Position numbers and translations under genes: made by a program. The notes beneath the pieces are model-generated. The model was not told where the DNA came from and did no database searches. It worked only from the letters and a program-made list of their open reading frames with translations. Of a stretch of DNA of 64,000 bases, positions 33,102-42,207 are shown piece after piece (positions within the stretch are counted from its first letter, which is position 1; each line of letters begins with the position of its first letter). The DNA comes from DASXRC01 sp036506495 (lineage in GTDB: Bacteria; Actinomycetota; Actinomycetes; Mycobacteriales; Micromonosporaceae), in NCBI GenBank assembly GCA_036506495.1, contig DASXRQ010000136.1, forward strand, positions 5,789 to 69,788. The letters run 5' to 3'.

Positions 33102-35393
33102 TCACCGCAGCTCGTAGACCGCCACTCGGGCATTCTCGAACCGCAGGTCCGCCAGCGACTCCAGAACGGGGGACACGGGTCCCACGCTGCGGTCGGCGAC
33201 CAGGTACCGGACCCGGTAGCGCTGTCGCAGGTCGCGGAGCTTGTTCGCATCGGGGTCGGTGAACGCCTCGTCGTTGAGTCTGAGCCGCTCCGGGTCCCAG
33301 AACGGGCGCTCGGGTCCGGGTAGCTGCATCCGCGGCGAGAAGTCCCACCCCTCCACCAGCACCGAGCGCTCCGCGTACGCGGCCAACCACATCGAGGCCG
33401 GGTCACACCGACTCAGACTCCACTGTAGACAGTGCATGTTGGTCGCCACGATGTCGTCGGGCCGGCTGTGGTCGCGTACCCAGCGGGCTGCCTCGACCCG
33501 GGAACGCGGAAGCACGATGGTGAAGTACGGGCCGCCGTTGGGGGCTTGAATCGACTTGTACATGTCCATGATGAGGCCGGGTGCGCCGAAGACCAGCACG
33601 CCGGTGAGGGCGATGACGCCACCCCGGCCGAGCAGACCGGGCCATACGCGGGTCACCAGCGGCCACATCGCCACGATCACCAGGCCCAGCAAGGTGAACG
33701 CGAGCGACCACGCGAGCAGCGGTAGCAGTGGGCCGTACGGTTCGGTCGACGGCGGAGCGGGGCTCGCGACGCCCAGCTGAACCAAGATCAGGGCTCCGGC
33801 GAACACGGCGGCACCGGCCGCGAGTGCCACCTTCGTCCGCGCCGTCGGGTGGGCGCGGTCGAGGACCATCGCGTACCCCCACGCCGACAGGATCACCCCG
33901 AACGCGAAGCCGACCCGGGTGAAGTACTGCTGGCCGCCGCGGGCCTGGTCGAAAACCAGGTACAGCAGCGGGCCACCGAGTGCGCCTCCCAGCAGCAGCA
34001 CCTGGACCGGATCGAGGCGGCCCCGGCGTAGCCAGACCAGCGCGAGGATGCCCGCGGTCCGCAACTGCATGTTGAGGTAGAAGGCTAGGAATACGACCAG
34101 GACGACCAGCGGCCGCGGCCAGCCGGGTGCGTCGGTGACGGAATTCCAGTACTTCGACACGTCCGTGAGCGGCTTGAGGCGTACGCCATAGGTCTGGAAG
34201 TGGAACAGCACCGCGGTGGCCAACAGCTGCGTGACCGCGGCCAGGCCGAGCGCCGCCACCACCCGCCACGGCACCGCCCTGCGCGCCACGCCCAGGATCA
34301 CCGCGGTGAATCCGAGCGCGGCCAACACCACGGGCAACGTGCTGGCCTTGGCGCCCGCCGACGTGAGCAGGAGCAGGCCGGCCAGCGTGAACGCTCCGGG
34401 CGTCCCGAGCGGCGGTACCCGGCTGGCGGCCGTCCTGCCGACGATCTCCGCGAGCGCGGCGATCAGGGCGATCACGAGCACCCAGCTGTAGATCATCGAC
34501 ATGCCGTGCCACACGACGAACGTCGCCTGGGTGCCGAACGGCGCGGTGACCGGGTGGGTGAAGTTGACCTCGCCGATGACGAAGAACAGGACCGCCGCGC
34601 CCGCGCCCACGTACGGGCGACCGCTGATCCGCCAGCCGACGACCGCGGTGAGCACGATCGCCAAGGCGCACAGGGCCGGGATCGCCAGCCGCATCGCAAC
34701 CACGGGCAGGTCGATGTGGGCGATCAGGCTGGTTACCGCCATGTGCGTCTGGGCGAACCAGTGGTAATACAACGGCTCGTCGGCGACGTGCGGATACTCG
34801 GGCGGGAAGGTGTGCTTAGCCTCGCCCGCGACGGAGAGCAGGTACGCCAGGTCCAGGTACTGCCGCGTGTTCTCCGACGTCGGCAGGATCGGATTGCGCT
34901 CGAGGAACACCGCCGACAGATACCAGGTGAAGAACACCACCGTCCCGGCCACGACCCACGACCAGCCGACCGGAGTCGACTGGTAGTCGCGTACGAACCA
35001 GTGCCGCCGCAGCGCCGGCACCGTCGCGAACGGACCGATCACCGCGAGCGGCCAGAGCCACAGCCATCCCTGAAGACCGGCGACCGAGAACGCCGCCCAG
35101 CCCGCAATCTCCAGCGCCAGGCCCACCGCGAGGCCCATGGCGACGTCTTCGACGAACGTGTGCGGAGTGCGTCGCAGCGATCGGTACACGAGCGTGCCCG
35201 GCAGCGCGACGGCCAGAGTTGCGTACGCCGCGTACCGCGCCAGGTCCCACCACGACGTGTCCGCCGCGACCAGGATGACAACGACCGCCACCAGGGCGGA
35301 CCCGAGCGGCAGCCAGCGTCGGCCCGGCGCCGCCCGGCCAGCGGTGCGTGACGTTTCGGCGGGCTCCGTGTCATGTCCCAGAGCCGCCGTCAT
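33102..35393 (-). CDS. Large polytopic membrane protein, possible GT-C glycosyltransferase
   Basis: A 763-residue protein with about 14 or more helices and a C-terminal extracytoplasmic domain of about 160 residues (from AARWVRDHSRPDDIVATN onward). The first large loop holds acidic residues and the segment EPLYYHWFAQTHMAV, a pattern seen in GT-C type enzymes that use polyprenyl-phosphate sugars outside the membrane. I do not recognise an exact family. ATG 35393 is chosen as the start just before the basic and helical region. It may complete a pathway with the GT2-methyltransferase and SMR-like genes, to which it is convergent. Confidence 0.7.
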   Translation of the reverse strand: MTAALGHDTEPAETSRTAGRAAPGRRWLPLGSALVAVVVILVAADTSWWDLARYAAYATLAVALPGTLVYRSLRRTPHTFVEDVAMGLAVGLALEIAGWAAFSVAGLQGWLWLWPLAVIGPFATVPALRRHWFVRDYQSTPVGWSWVVAGTVVFFTWYLSAVFLERNPILPTSENTRQYLDLAYLLSVAGEAKHTFPPEYPHVADEPLYYHWFAQTHMAVTSLIAHIDLPVVAMRLAIPALCALAIVLTAVVGWRISGRPYVGAGAAVLFFVIGEVNFTHPVTAPFGTQATFVVWHGMSMIYSWVLVIALIAALAEIVGRTAASRVPPLGTPGAFTLAGLLLLTSAGAKASTLPVVLAALGFTAVILGVARRAVPWRVVAALGLAAVTQLLATAVLFHFQTYGVRLKPLTDVSKYWNSVTDAPGWPRPLVVLVVFLAFYLNMQLRTAGILALVWLRRGRLDPVQVLLLGGALGGPLLYLVFDQARGGQQYFTRVGFAFGVILSAWGYAMVLDRAHPTARTKVALAAGAAVFAGALILVQLGVASPAPPSTEPYGPLLPLLAWSLAFTLLGLVIVAMWPLVTRVWPGLLGRGGVIALTGVLVFGAPGLIMDMYKSIQAPNGGPYFTIVLPRSRVEAARWVRDHSRPDDIVATNMHCLQWSLSRCDPASMWLAAYAERSVLVEGWDFSPRMQLPGPERPFWDPERLRLNDEAFTDPDANKLRDLRQRYRVRYLVADRSVGPVSPVLESLADLRFENARVAVYELR

Positions 35394-35507
35394 CGAGCCT
35401 CCCCCGCCTCGTGGACCTACCCGCCGCATCCTACGTGCCGGCCGAATCGGGGCAAATGGCGTCGGCCGAGGGCGCTCTCACGGCTGGCTGCCGGCAGGTA
35501 TGCCGGG

Positions 35508-36242
35508 TTAGCCGTACGCGGCGTCGACGTCGCCCGTGCCGGCATCGAGCACCAGTTGCCGATCGGCGGCCGGATCCCGGGTGAGCCGTATCCGCTGGTC
35601 GCCGGTGCCGACCTGGCTGCTCACCCGGTAGCTGGTGCCGGCCGGCAACCGTATCCGCACGTCGCCGGTCCCGGCGCTGGCGCTGACCTGGCGTGGTGCA
35701 GTGGCGAACCGCAGCACAATGTTCCCCGTCCCCGCCCGCGCCCTGACCTCGGCGCAGGCGAGCCCGGTCGTGTCGATGTCGCCGGTGCCGCTCTCCAGCG
35801 ACAGGGTGCCCTGGGCGCCGCTGACGTGGATGTCGCCCGTGCCGCTGCTTGCCTCGATGGCGGTGTTCGGCGGTACCGCGAGCGTTAGGTCCACCCGGCA
35901 CCCGGCACCGAGGCTGATCTCGGGACACCGGGTCGTGACGCGCAAGGTGTCCCCGTCCCACGCCTCGGTGACTCGTGGCTTGCCGAAGGACCAGACCAAG
36001 TGCCGGGTGATGGCGACCATCGCGTCCGCGCCGGGCGAGACCCGGATGTCACCCGTTCCGGAGTTGATGACGACCCTAGCGACCCGGTGGTGGTAGGTCT
36101 GCTTCTGGGTTTGTGACTGTCTCGCGAGCCACGACGCTGCGCTGGCGGTGCCGGCGGCGAGCACCAGCACAGCGAATATCGAGCCGATGACAAGCCACCA
36201 GCGTCGGCCCGACACTCGGCCGGGCGTTGCGGTCAGGGTCAT
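35508..36242 (-). CDS. DUF4097 beta-repeat membrane-anchored protein
   Basis: A 244-residue protein with one N-terminal helix (WWLVIGSIFAVLVLAAGTASA) and an extracellular beta-helix made of recurring GTGDI/GTGDV turns, at least seven times. This is the DUF4097 (LiaG-like) pattern. Such proteins accompany envelope-stress two-component systems. It follows the response regulator by 12 bp on the same strand, so it is the last gene of that operon and a likely target or partner of the sensor kinase. Confidence 0.85.
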   Translation of the reverse strand: MTLTATPGRVSGRRWWLVIGSIFAVLVLAAGTASAASWLARQSQTQKQTYHHRVARVVINSGTGDIRVSPGADAMVAITRHLVWSFGKPRVTEAWDGDTLRVTTRCPEISLGAGCRVDLTLAVPPNTAIEASSGTGDIHVSGAQGTLSLESGTGDIDTTGLACAEVRARAGTGNIVLRFATAPRQVSASAGTGDVRIRLPAGTSYRVSSQVGTGDQRIRLTRDPAADRQLVLDAGTGDVDAAYG

Positions 36243-36254
36243 TTTCGGCCTCCC

Positions 36255-36897
36255 TCAGACGCCGAGGAACCGCAGCACGGCCAGCACCCGTCGGTGGTCG
36301 TTGTCGGCGGGTGGCAGGTCTAGCTTGGCGAAGAGGTTGTTCACGTGCTTCTCGACCGCGCTGGCGCTGATCGTCAGGCCGGTGGCGATGCCGGAGTTGG
36401 ACCGCCCCTCGGCCATCAGGCGCAGCACGTCCCATTCCCGCGGGGTCAGCCGCTCCAGGGGCTGAATGCGCCTGCGCACCAGCAGCTGCGCGACCACCTC
36501 GGGGTCCAGCGCGGCGCCGCCGCCGGCCACCCGCCGCAGCGCGTCGAGGAACTCGGTCACGTCCGCGACACGGTCCTTGAGCAGGTACCCGATGCCGCTG
36601 GTCTCGCCGGAGAGCAGTTCGGTGGCGTACCGCTCCTCGACGTACTGGGAGAGCACCAGGATGGCAACGTCGGGCCACCGGTGGGCGCAGGACCAGCGCG
36701 GCGCGCAGGCCTTCGTCGGTGTGCGTCGGCGGCATCCGGACGTCGACTATCACCACATCGGGCTGGTCCGCCTCGACGGCTCGCAACAGGTCCTCGGCGT
36801 CGCCGACGGCCGCGACCACCTCCGCGCCGGCCTCGGTGAGCAGGCGAACCAGCCCCTCGCGCAGCAGCACCGAATCCTCGGCGATCACCGCGCGCAT
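36255..36897 (-). pseudogene. NarL/LuxR-type response regulator gene with a +1 frameshift
   Basis: From ATG 36897 the receiver begins normally (RAVIAEDSVLLREGLVRLL, VVIVDVRMPP with the phospho-Asp, DEGLRAALVLR), then loses frame at a GGG run (36683-36685, plus strand). The remaining receiver and the HTH domain are intact in the next frame (PDVAILVLSQYVEERYA, LLKDRV, LTPREWDVLRLMAEGRS, SASAVEKHVNNLFAKL) to the stop at 36255. One extra base explains it. Correction gives about 213 residues, normal for NarL. The start overlaps the kinase gene by 13 bp. Recent inactivation or assembly error. Confidence 0.8.
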
Positions 36898-38192
36898 GGC
36901 AGCTCGACCTCGATCCTGGTCGGCCCACCGGCCGGGCTGTCGACGCGGAGGGTGCCGTCGACGGACGCGGTGCGCTGGGCCAGGCCGCGCAGCCCGCTGC
37001 CCCGTGCGGGGTCGGCGCCGCCACGACCGTTGTCGACGATGACCATCCGCAGCCGCGACCCGGCGCTGACGACGTCCACGGTCACCTGGGTGGCCCCGGC
37101 GTGTTTGGCCGCGTTGGTCAGCACCTCGGCGACGATGAAGTACGCGACCGCTTCGATCGTCGGCGAGCATCTCCTTGGGAGATCGACCCGAAGCCGCACC
37201 GGCACGGGAGACCGTGCCGCCAGGCCGGACAGCGCCGCGTCGAGCCCCCGATCGGCCAGCACCGCCGGGTGCAGCCCGCGAACGAGGTCGCGCAGCTCGG
37301 CCAGCGCTCGTTTGGCCTCCTCGTGGGCCTGCGTGATGGCCTGCCTGGTGGCGGGTGCGGCGGCGTCGTCGAGCGCGGCTCGGGCCATGCCCAGGTTCAT
37401 CGCGAGTGAGACCAGCCGCTGCTGGGCGCCGTCGTGCAGGTCGCGTTCGATGCGGCGGCGCTCGGCGTCCGCCGCGTCAACCGCGCCGGCCCGGCTGCGC
37501 GCGAGAGCGTCGACTCGCATCGCCAGCTCGTCGCGGCGGCGGGGTCCGAGCAGCGCGCGGGCCACGGCGGCGTCCATTCGGGCGATCGACGCGGCCAGCC
37601 ACGACGCGCTGAGTATGACGACGATGCCCACCGAGGTGATCAATACGTCGGTACCCGGAGCGCGCACGTCCCAGCCGAAGATGCCGTGCCGCGGCAGAGC
37701 CCAGCCGTAGGCGAACACGGCCGACATCGCCAGGCCGACCGACCAGGCGGTGACGATGACGACGAAGCCGAACGCGCCGATGGGCAACGCCAACAGGTGG
37801 TAACCGATCTGTCGCCACGTGGCGCTCGATCGAGCCTCGGCGAGCAGGCGGCGCAGCCACGAGCCTTGGGACTCGGCCGGGCCGTCGGCCACCGCTCGCG
37901 TCGGCGTCGTGATCTGGACACCGAGCAGTGACCGGAACCGGGAGCGCTGCATCGCGCTGAGGCCGCGCACGCTGGTGATGAGAAGAACCAGCACGGGCGG
38001 GGCGAGCACGACGGTCACCAGGAGACTGCCGGTGAGAGCGGCCAGTATGAGCACGACGCAGGCCGAGGTCAGCCCGATCGGCAGCCCGACAATCAGGTGG
38101 ACCGTGGTCGGCCACGCCCACCCGAAGATGGGCGCCCGAAGCGATCGATCCACGGCCGCCACCGACGCCCCGGCACCGGTTGTCCGGCTCAC
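36885..38192 (-). CDS. NarL-type sensor histidine kinase
   Basis: A 435-residue membrane kinase. Five or so N-terminal helices (about 25-240) with no large extracellular loop, then HisKA_3 with the phospho-His in ERDLHDGAQQRL, and a HATPase domain with EVLTNAAKHA (N box) and GSGLRGLAQRTA (G2 box). GTG 38192 is favoured over the open frame to 38276, which lacks conserved sequence. Its partner regulator downstream is frameshifted in this sequence, so the pathway may be inactive as given. Confidence 0.85.
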   Translation of the reverse strand: MSRTTGAGASVAAVDRSLRAPIFGWAWPTTVHLIVGLPIGLTSACVVLILAALTGSLLVTVVLAPPVLVLLITSVRGLSAMQRSRFRSLLGVQITTPTRAVADGPAESQGSWLRRLLAEARSSATWRQIGYHLLALPIGAFGFVVIVTAWSVGLAMSAVFAYGWALPRHGIFGWDVRAPGTDVLITSVGIVVILSASWLAASIARMDAAVARALLGPRRRDELAMRVDALARSRAGAVDAADAERRRIERDLHDGAQQRLVSLAMNLGMARAALDDAAAPATRQAITQAHEEAKRALAELRDLVRGLHPAVLADRGLDAALSGLAARSPVPVRLRVDLPRRCSPTIEAVAYFIVAEVLTNAAKHAGATQVTVDVVSAGSRLRMVIVDNGRGGADPARGSGLRGLAQRTASVDGTLRVDSPAGGPTRIEVELPCAR

Positions 38193-38280
38193 GGTGCCAC
38201 GGTAGGTGGGTCGGGCCCGGTTAGGCCACCAGGCGTTCGTCCTTCCCGACCCTGCGGCTGGTCCAACCATCGACACGCCG

Positions 38281-40509
38281 TCACCCCCCGGACTGCGACA
38301 CGGTGGCCGGCTGCCGCGCCGGCGAGGGACTTGCGGTGCCGCCGGCCCACCGGGCGCGCCAGCGGACCAGGCCGGTCGGCGCCCACCAGTTCCATCGACC
38401 GAGCAGCGTCATCGTCGCCGGCACCAACAGGCATCGGACGATCGTGGCGTCGATGGCGATCGCGGCGGCCAGCCCGAGCCCGATCTGCTGCGTGTTGCCG
38501 ACCCGGCCGACCAGGAAGCAACCGAAGACGATCACCATGAGCAGAGCCGCGGACGTGATGACGCGGCCGGAGCGTTGCGGACCCCGACGCACCGCGGCGT
38601 CGGTGGGCCAGCCCGCGTCGACATACTCCTTGATCCGGGCGAGCAGGAACACCTCGTAGTCCATGGACAGCCCGAACGCGAACGCCAGGACGCCGACGAT
38701 GACGAACGGGTCGAGGCTTCCGACTGTCAGCGTGTGCAGCACCGATGCCCCCACGCCGTGCTGGAACACCAGGCTCATCACGCCGACCGCCGCGCCGAGC
38801 GATACCGCGTTCATCGCGATCGCCTTGGCCGGCACGACGAGAGAACCCGTCATCAGAAAGAGCAGCACCAGCATCACGAGCACGGTCAGCCCGATCGCCC
38901 AGGGCAACCGGTGGCCGATCAGTGCGAGCACGTCATCCAGCACCGCGGCGTCGCCCGTGACCCACGACCGTACGCCGGTGGGGCGATCCGCGCGTACGCG
39001 GTGGACGAGCGCCCGCGCGGCGGAGCTCTCCTGGTCGCCGCTCACGTAGAGGTCCACCGTGGACAAATTCGGACCCACCGGCACGGCCGGGCCGACGGCG
39101 GTAACCTCGCCGTCCTGCCGCCAGCGGGCGGCCCAGGCCGTCAGGGACGCGGGGTCGGTGCGGGCGACGACGGTGACCGCCGGAGACTCGGGGCGGCCGA
39201 ACCGGTCCGACAGGTCATCGGCGACCCGGACGGCGGACAGCGAGCGGGGCAGGCTCGCCAGGCTGTCGAGGCGTGGCGTGGTGGTGAACAGCGGCAGCCC
39301 GGCGGCGAGCAAGGCCGCCGCGGTGACCAGCGCCGTGACCAGCGGCCGCCGCTGCACGGCCCGGGACAGCCAGGCGAAGAACCCGGCCTCGCCGGCGTCG
39401 CCGAACCGGGCGATCCGCCTGGCCGCGCGCCGGGATGGCCGGATCCGCTTGTGGGCCAATCCGAGCAGCGCGGCGGTGGCGGTCAGCGCGACCGTCATCG
39501 CGACGATCGCGATCGATACCCCGGCGACCGCGAGTGCGGTCATGGACGTGACGCCGAAGAGCGCGAGGCCGCATAGGGAACCGGCGACGGTCAGGGCGGA
39601 GAAGAGGACGGTACGCCCGGCCGACGACCAGGCGCGGCCGATGGCGACCTCCGGGGCGTGACCACGCCCGAGCTCCTCCCGGTAGCGGGCGACGAGCAGC
39701 AGTCCGTAATCGATCGACAGGCCCAGACCGAGGAGGGTGACCACGATGGTCGCGTTCTCATCGAGGTCCGTCAGCTGTTCGAAGCCGAGCAGCGCGGCCA
39801 TCGCCGCGAAGACCGACAGGATCGCCGCGACCACCGGCAATCCGGCCGCGATCACCCCGCCGAAGACGAACATGAGGACGACCAGGGTGATCGGCAGTGA
39901 AAGCTCCTCGGCCCTCGACAGGTCGCTCTGCACCTGGGCGTTCACCTGTTGGCCGAGCACCGCACCGCCGCCGACGAGTACCCGCGCCTGCGGCTGGGCG
40001 GCGTCGCGGCGCAGCGCTGTCTGCAGTGCGTCGAGCCGGTCGGTGACCGCGCTGACGGCGGCACGCTCCGGGTCGTCGGCCAACCGGCGCAGCGTGACGT
40101 CGAGCAGCAGGCCGGTGCCGTCGTGCGAGATCAGGGCGGTGGCCCGTGCGTCGGACAGTCCGGGGTCGTAGGGCGTGGCGACGCCCCGTACGCCCGGAAT
40201 CTGGGCGATGTCGGTCGCCGCGGCCACGACCGCGGCGCGGACCGCTCCCGCGCGCGGGTCGACGGAGACCACCTCGCCCACCACGCTGTCACCAACCTGG
40301 CTCTCGTTCGTCAGGACATTCGCACCGCGGACCGACTCCAGGGAGGCGCCGCCCGGCTCGTTCGACAACCCGGCGAAGACCCGCCCGGCAGACAGGAACC
40401 CGGCCACCGCGATCACCAACCACGCGGCGCATATCCACCAGCGCCGCCGGAAGCACAGGCGGCCAATCCCCGCGATCAGCCCACGCCCCATCGTGTCCGT
40501 GCTCGTCAT
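38281..40509 (-). CDS. MMPL family (RND-type) transporter
   Basis: A 742-residue protein with two repeats of one helix, a large extracytoplasmic loop and five helices. GLGLSIDYGLLLVARYREE in the first half and FGLSMDYEVFLLARIKE in the second carry the conserved Asp-Tyr pairs that carry protons in MMPL proteins. Relatives export lipids or glycolipids to the cell envelope. ATG 40509 has GGAG upstream. It lies 88 bp ahead of the sensor kinase on the same strand and may be the first gene of the operon. Confidence 0.9.
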   Translation of the reverse strand: MTSTDTMGRGLIAGIGRLCFRRRWWICAAWLVIAVAGFLSAGRVFAGLSNEPGGASLESVRGANVLTNESQVGDSVVGEVVSVDPRAGAVRAAVVAAATDIAQIPGVRGVATPYDPGLSDARATALISHDGTGLLLDVTLRRLADDPERAAVSAVTDRLDALQTALRRDAAQPQARVLVGGGAVLGQQVNAQVQSDLSRAEELSLPITLVVLMFVFGGVIAAGLPVVAAILSVFAAMAALLGFEQLTDLDENATIVVTLLGLGLSIDYGLLLVARYREELGRGHAPEVAIGRAWSSAGRTVLFSALTVAGSLCGLALFGVTSMTALAVAGVSIAIVAMTVALTATAALLGLAHKRIRPSRRAARRIARFGDAGEAGFFAWLSRAVQRRPLVTALVTAAALLAAGLPLFTTTPRLDSLASLPRSLSAVRVADDLSDRFGRPESPAVTVVARTDPASLTAWAARWRQDGEVTAVGPAVPVGPNLSTVDLYVSGDQESSAARALVHRVRADRPTGVRSWVTGDAAVLDDVLALIGHRLPWAIGLTVLVMLVLLFLMTGSLVVPAKAIAMNAVSLGAAVGVMSLVFQHGVGASVLHTLTVGSLDPFVIVGVLAFAFGLSMDYEVFLLARIKEYVDAGWPTDAAVRRGPQRSGRVITSAALLMVIVFGCFLVGRVGNTQQIGLGLAAAIAIDATIVRCLLVPATMTLLGRWNWWAPTGLVRWRARWAGGTASPSPARQPATVSQSGG

Positions 40510-40762
40510 GGCCCTCTCCTGACCCCGTGGATGACTGTCCGGTTCAGACTCGCCGGCACGACCGTCGCCGGCCATCCGGCACACCCCCGAGGTGTTGCTG
40601 AGGCCAGCCCCACTCCCGGGCGGGCGCGGCCGGTCAGGGCCTTGAGTACGTCACCGGGCGTACGCCCAAAGCCGTTTTCCGGCCGACGGCGGCGGCGCTG
40701 CCGACGACGCACGATCGGGGCACGCGGCGCGCACGAGCGTGCCGGAACCAAAGGAGATCGTG

Positions 40763-41002
40763 ATGTTGGCGGAGTTGACGAGTCATGCGTGGCATGGCGG
40801 CGGACCGGGCTGGTGGCTGGTCTTTCCGATCCTGTTCTGGGTACTGGTGCTGTCGGCCGTCGGGTACCTGATCTATCGTGGGTCGCCGGCCCGGTCTGCC
40901 CGCGCGGCCGCCGAGCGCGCCCTCGCCGAGCGTTTCGCCCGCGGCGAGATCAGCGAGGAGGAGCTGAGGCAGCGCAGAGCCGTCCTGCGTGGCAGGACGT
41001 GA
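40763..41002 (+). CDS. Small membrane protein with C-terminal SHOCT domain
   Basis: A 79-residue protein: one helix (WWLVFPILFWVLVLSAVGYLIY) then the SHOCT motif LAERFARGEISEEELRQRRAVL. SHOCT is a short oligomerisation or lipid-associated domain with no fixed function. ATG 40763 has AAAGGAG 7 bp upstream. The next gene starts 31 bp later on the same strand. Confidence 0.8.
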   Translation: MLAELTSHAWHGGGPGWWLVFPILFWVLVLSAVGYLIYRGSPARSARAAAERALAERFARGEISEEELRQRRAVLRGRT

Positions 41003-41033
41003 GTCTCGGCGGTGTGCGTGGAGGAGGTGGCCG

Positions 41034-41831
41034 ATGCGGGTGCTTGTCACCGGTGGTACGGGCAGGCTCGGCCGCGCCCTCGTCCCTCTGCTCGTCGCCG
41101 GCGGCCACCGGGTACGCATCATGACTCGGACGCCCCGGGAGCCGCCGGCGGGTGCCGAGGTCGTGCGCGCGGATCTCGCGACCGGCCTCGGTCTGGGCGA
41201 CGGGGTCACCGGCGTCGACACCGTCGTACATCTCGCGTCGGCACCGTACCGGGGCAGGCAGACGGTGCGGGTCGACGTCGATGGAACGCGCCGGCTAGTC
41301 GAGGCGGCCCGCGCTTCGGGAGCGAGCCACCTCGTCTACACATCGATCGTCGGTGTCGATCGCGTCCCCTGGGCGTATTTTCGCCGCAAGGTGGCCGCCG
41401 AGCAGATCGTCCGGGGCGGCGGCCTTGGCTGGTCGATCGTTCGTGCCACCCAGTTCCACGAGTTCGTTGACGCCGCCCTGACGATGGCCGCGCGGCTTCC
41501 TGTAATGATCACCGACCCGCGCATACCGGGCCAGCCCGTCGATGCGCGGGACGTCGCCGACCACCTGATGAACCGGGTCGCGGCCGGGCCGAGTGCGACG
41601 ATCGAGGACTTCGGTGGGCCGGAGGTCCTCACGTTCGAGGAGTTGGTTCGCGCGTGGCTCACCGCTCGAGGCGTTCGCCGGCCGTTGCTCACGGTTCGGA
41701 TTCCCGGCCGGCTCGGCCGGGCCTTCCGGGCCGGCTACATGACCACGCCCGAGCGGGCTCTGGGCCGGATCACCTGGGAGCAGTACCTCGCCGAGCGGCA
41801 TCTGCCACCCGGGCTTGCATCCGGTACCTAG
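41034..41831 (+). CDS. NAD(P)-binding SDR-like (NmrA/extended) protein
   Basis: A 265-residue protein with VTGGTGRLGRALVPLL at the N-terminus, VHLASAPYRG and YTSIVGVD in place of the usual catalytic region, and FGGPEVLTFEELVRAWL near the end. The atypical NmrA/UbiE-like group binds NAD(P) and may sense or reduce quinones. ATG 41034 has GGAGGAGG 5 bp upstream. Its TAG stop (41829-41831) lies within the GTAC-CTAG-GTAC operator of the next operon. Confidence 0.85.
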   Translation: MRVLVTGGTGRLGRALVPLLVAGGHRVRIMTRTPREPPAGAEVVRADLATGLGLGDGVTGVDTVVHLASAPYRGRQTVRVDVDGTRRLVEAARASGASHLVYTSIVGVDRVPWAYFRRKVAAEQIVRGGGLGWSIVRATQFHEFVDAALTMAARLPVMITDPRIPGQPVDARDVADHLMNRVAAGPSATIEDFGGPEVLTFEELVRAWLTARGVRRPLLTVRIPGRLGRAFRAGYMTTPERALGRITWEQYLAERHLPPGLASGT

Positions 41832-41846
41832 GTACGGGTTTACCGT
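41815..41846 (+). promoter_or_regulatory. MerR-type promoter/operator with over-long spacer
   Basis: A 12-bp palindrome GTAC-CTAG-GTAC (41824-41835) lies between TTGCAT (-35 like, 41815-41820) and TTACCG or TACCGT (-10 like, from 41840 or 41841), giving a 19-20 bp spacer. That geometry, with the GTAC-N4-GTAC core, is the mark of MerR-family activation by DNA distortion. ATG 41854 lies about 8 bp past the -10, so the transcript is probably leaderless. The palindrome includes the stop codon of the upstream gene. Confidence 0.65.
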
Positions 41847-41853
41847 GGCGGGT

Positions 41854-42207
41854 ATGAGCACTGGTGTCTCCTCCGATCCGGCCTGGGTACCGGACGCCTG
41901 CACGTTGCCGACCGCACAGCGCCCCCTGCGGCGGGCCGAGTTCGATGCCCTCTTCGCTGCCGCGCTCCGGCACAGCGAGCGGGTCAGCTCGGAGCACCTG
42001 CGGTTGACGTTCGCAGGAGCGGCGGATCTGGAGGCCACTGTCCGGGACCTGACGACGCGAGAGAGCGCGTGCTGCTCGTTCTTCGCGTTCACCACCACCG
42101 CGCCGAGGCCGGGCGAGGTGCTGCTCGACATCGAGGTTCCGGCCGGCCGCGTCGCCGTGCTCGACGCGCTCGCCGGCCGCGCCGCCGGGACGCCGGATCC
42201 GCTATGA
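41854..42207 (+). CDS. Small Cys-containing protein paired with MerR regulator
   Basis: A 117-residue soluble protein. Two adjacent cysteines in ESACCSFFAF (about residue 72) and a third near the N-terminus (PDACTLPT) suggest metal or thiol chemistry. I recall similar short proteins next to MerR genes in actinobacteria, but no proven function. The start overlaps a leaderless MerR-type promoter, and the stop overlaps the merR start (ATGA), so the two are co-expressed. Possibly a metal-binding or resistance accessory protein. Confidence 0.7.
   Translation: MSTGVSSDPAWVPDACTLPTAQRPLRRAEFDALFAAALRHSERVSSEHLRLTFAGAADLEATVRDLTTRESACCSFFAFTTTAPRPGEVLLDIEVPAGRVAVLDALAGRAAGTPDPL

Noticed and set aside
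34200..35351. 383-codon plus-strand frame opposite the large membrane protein
   Set aside because: Antisense shadow; very hydrophilic repetitive composition and no start signal.
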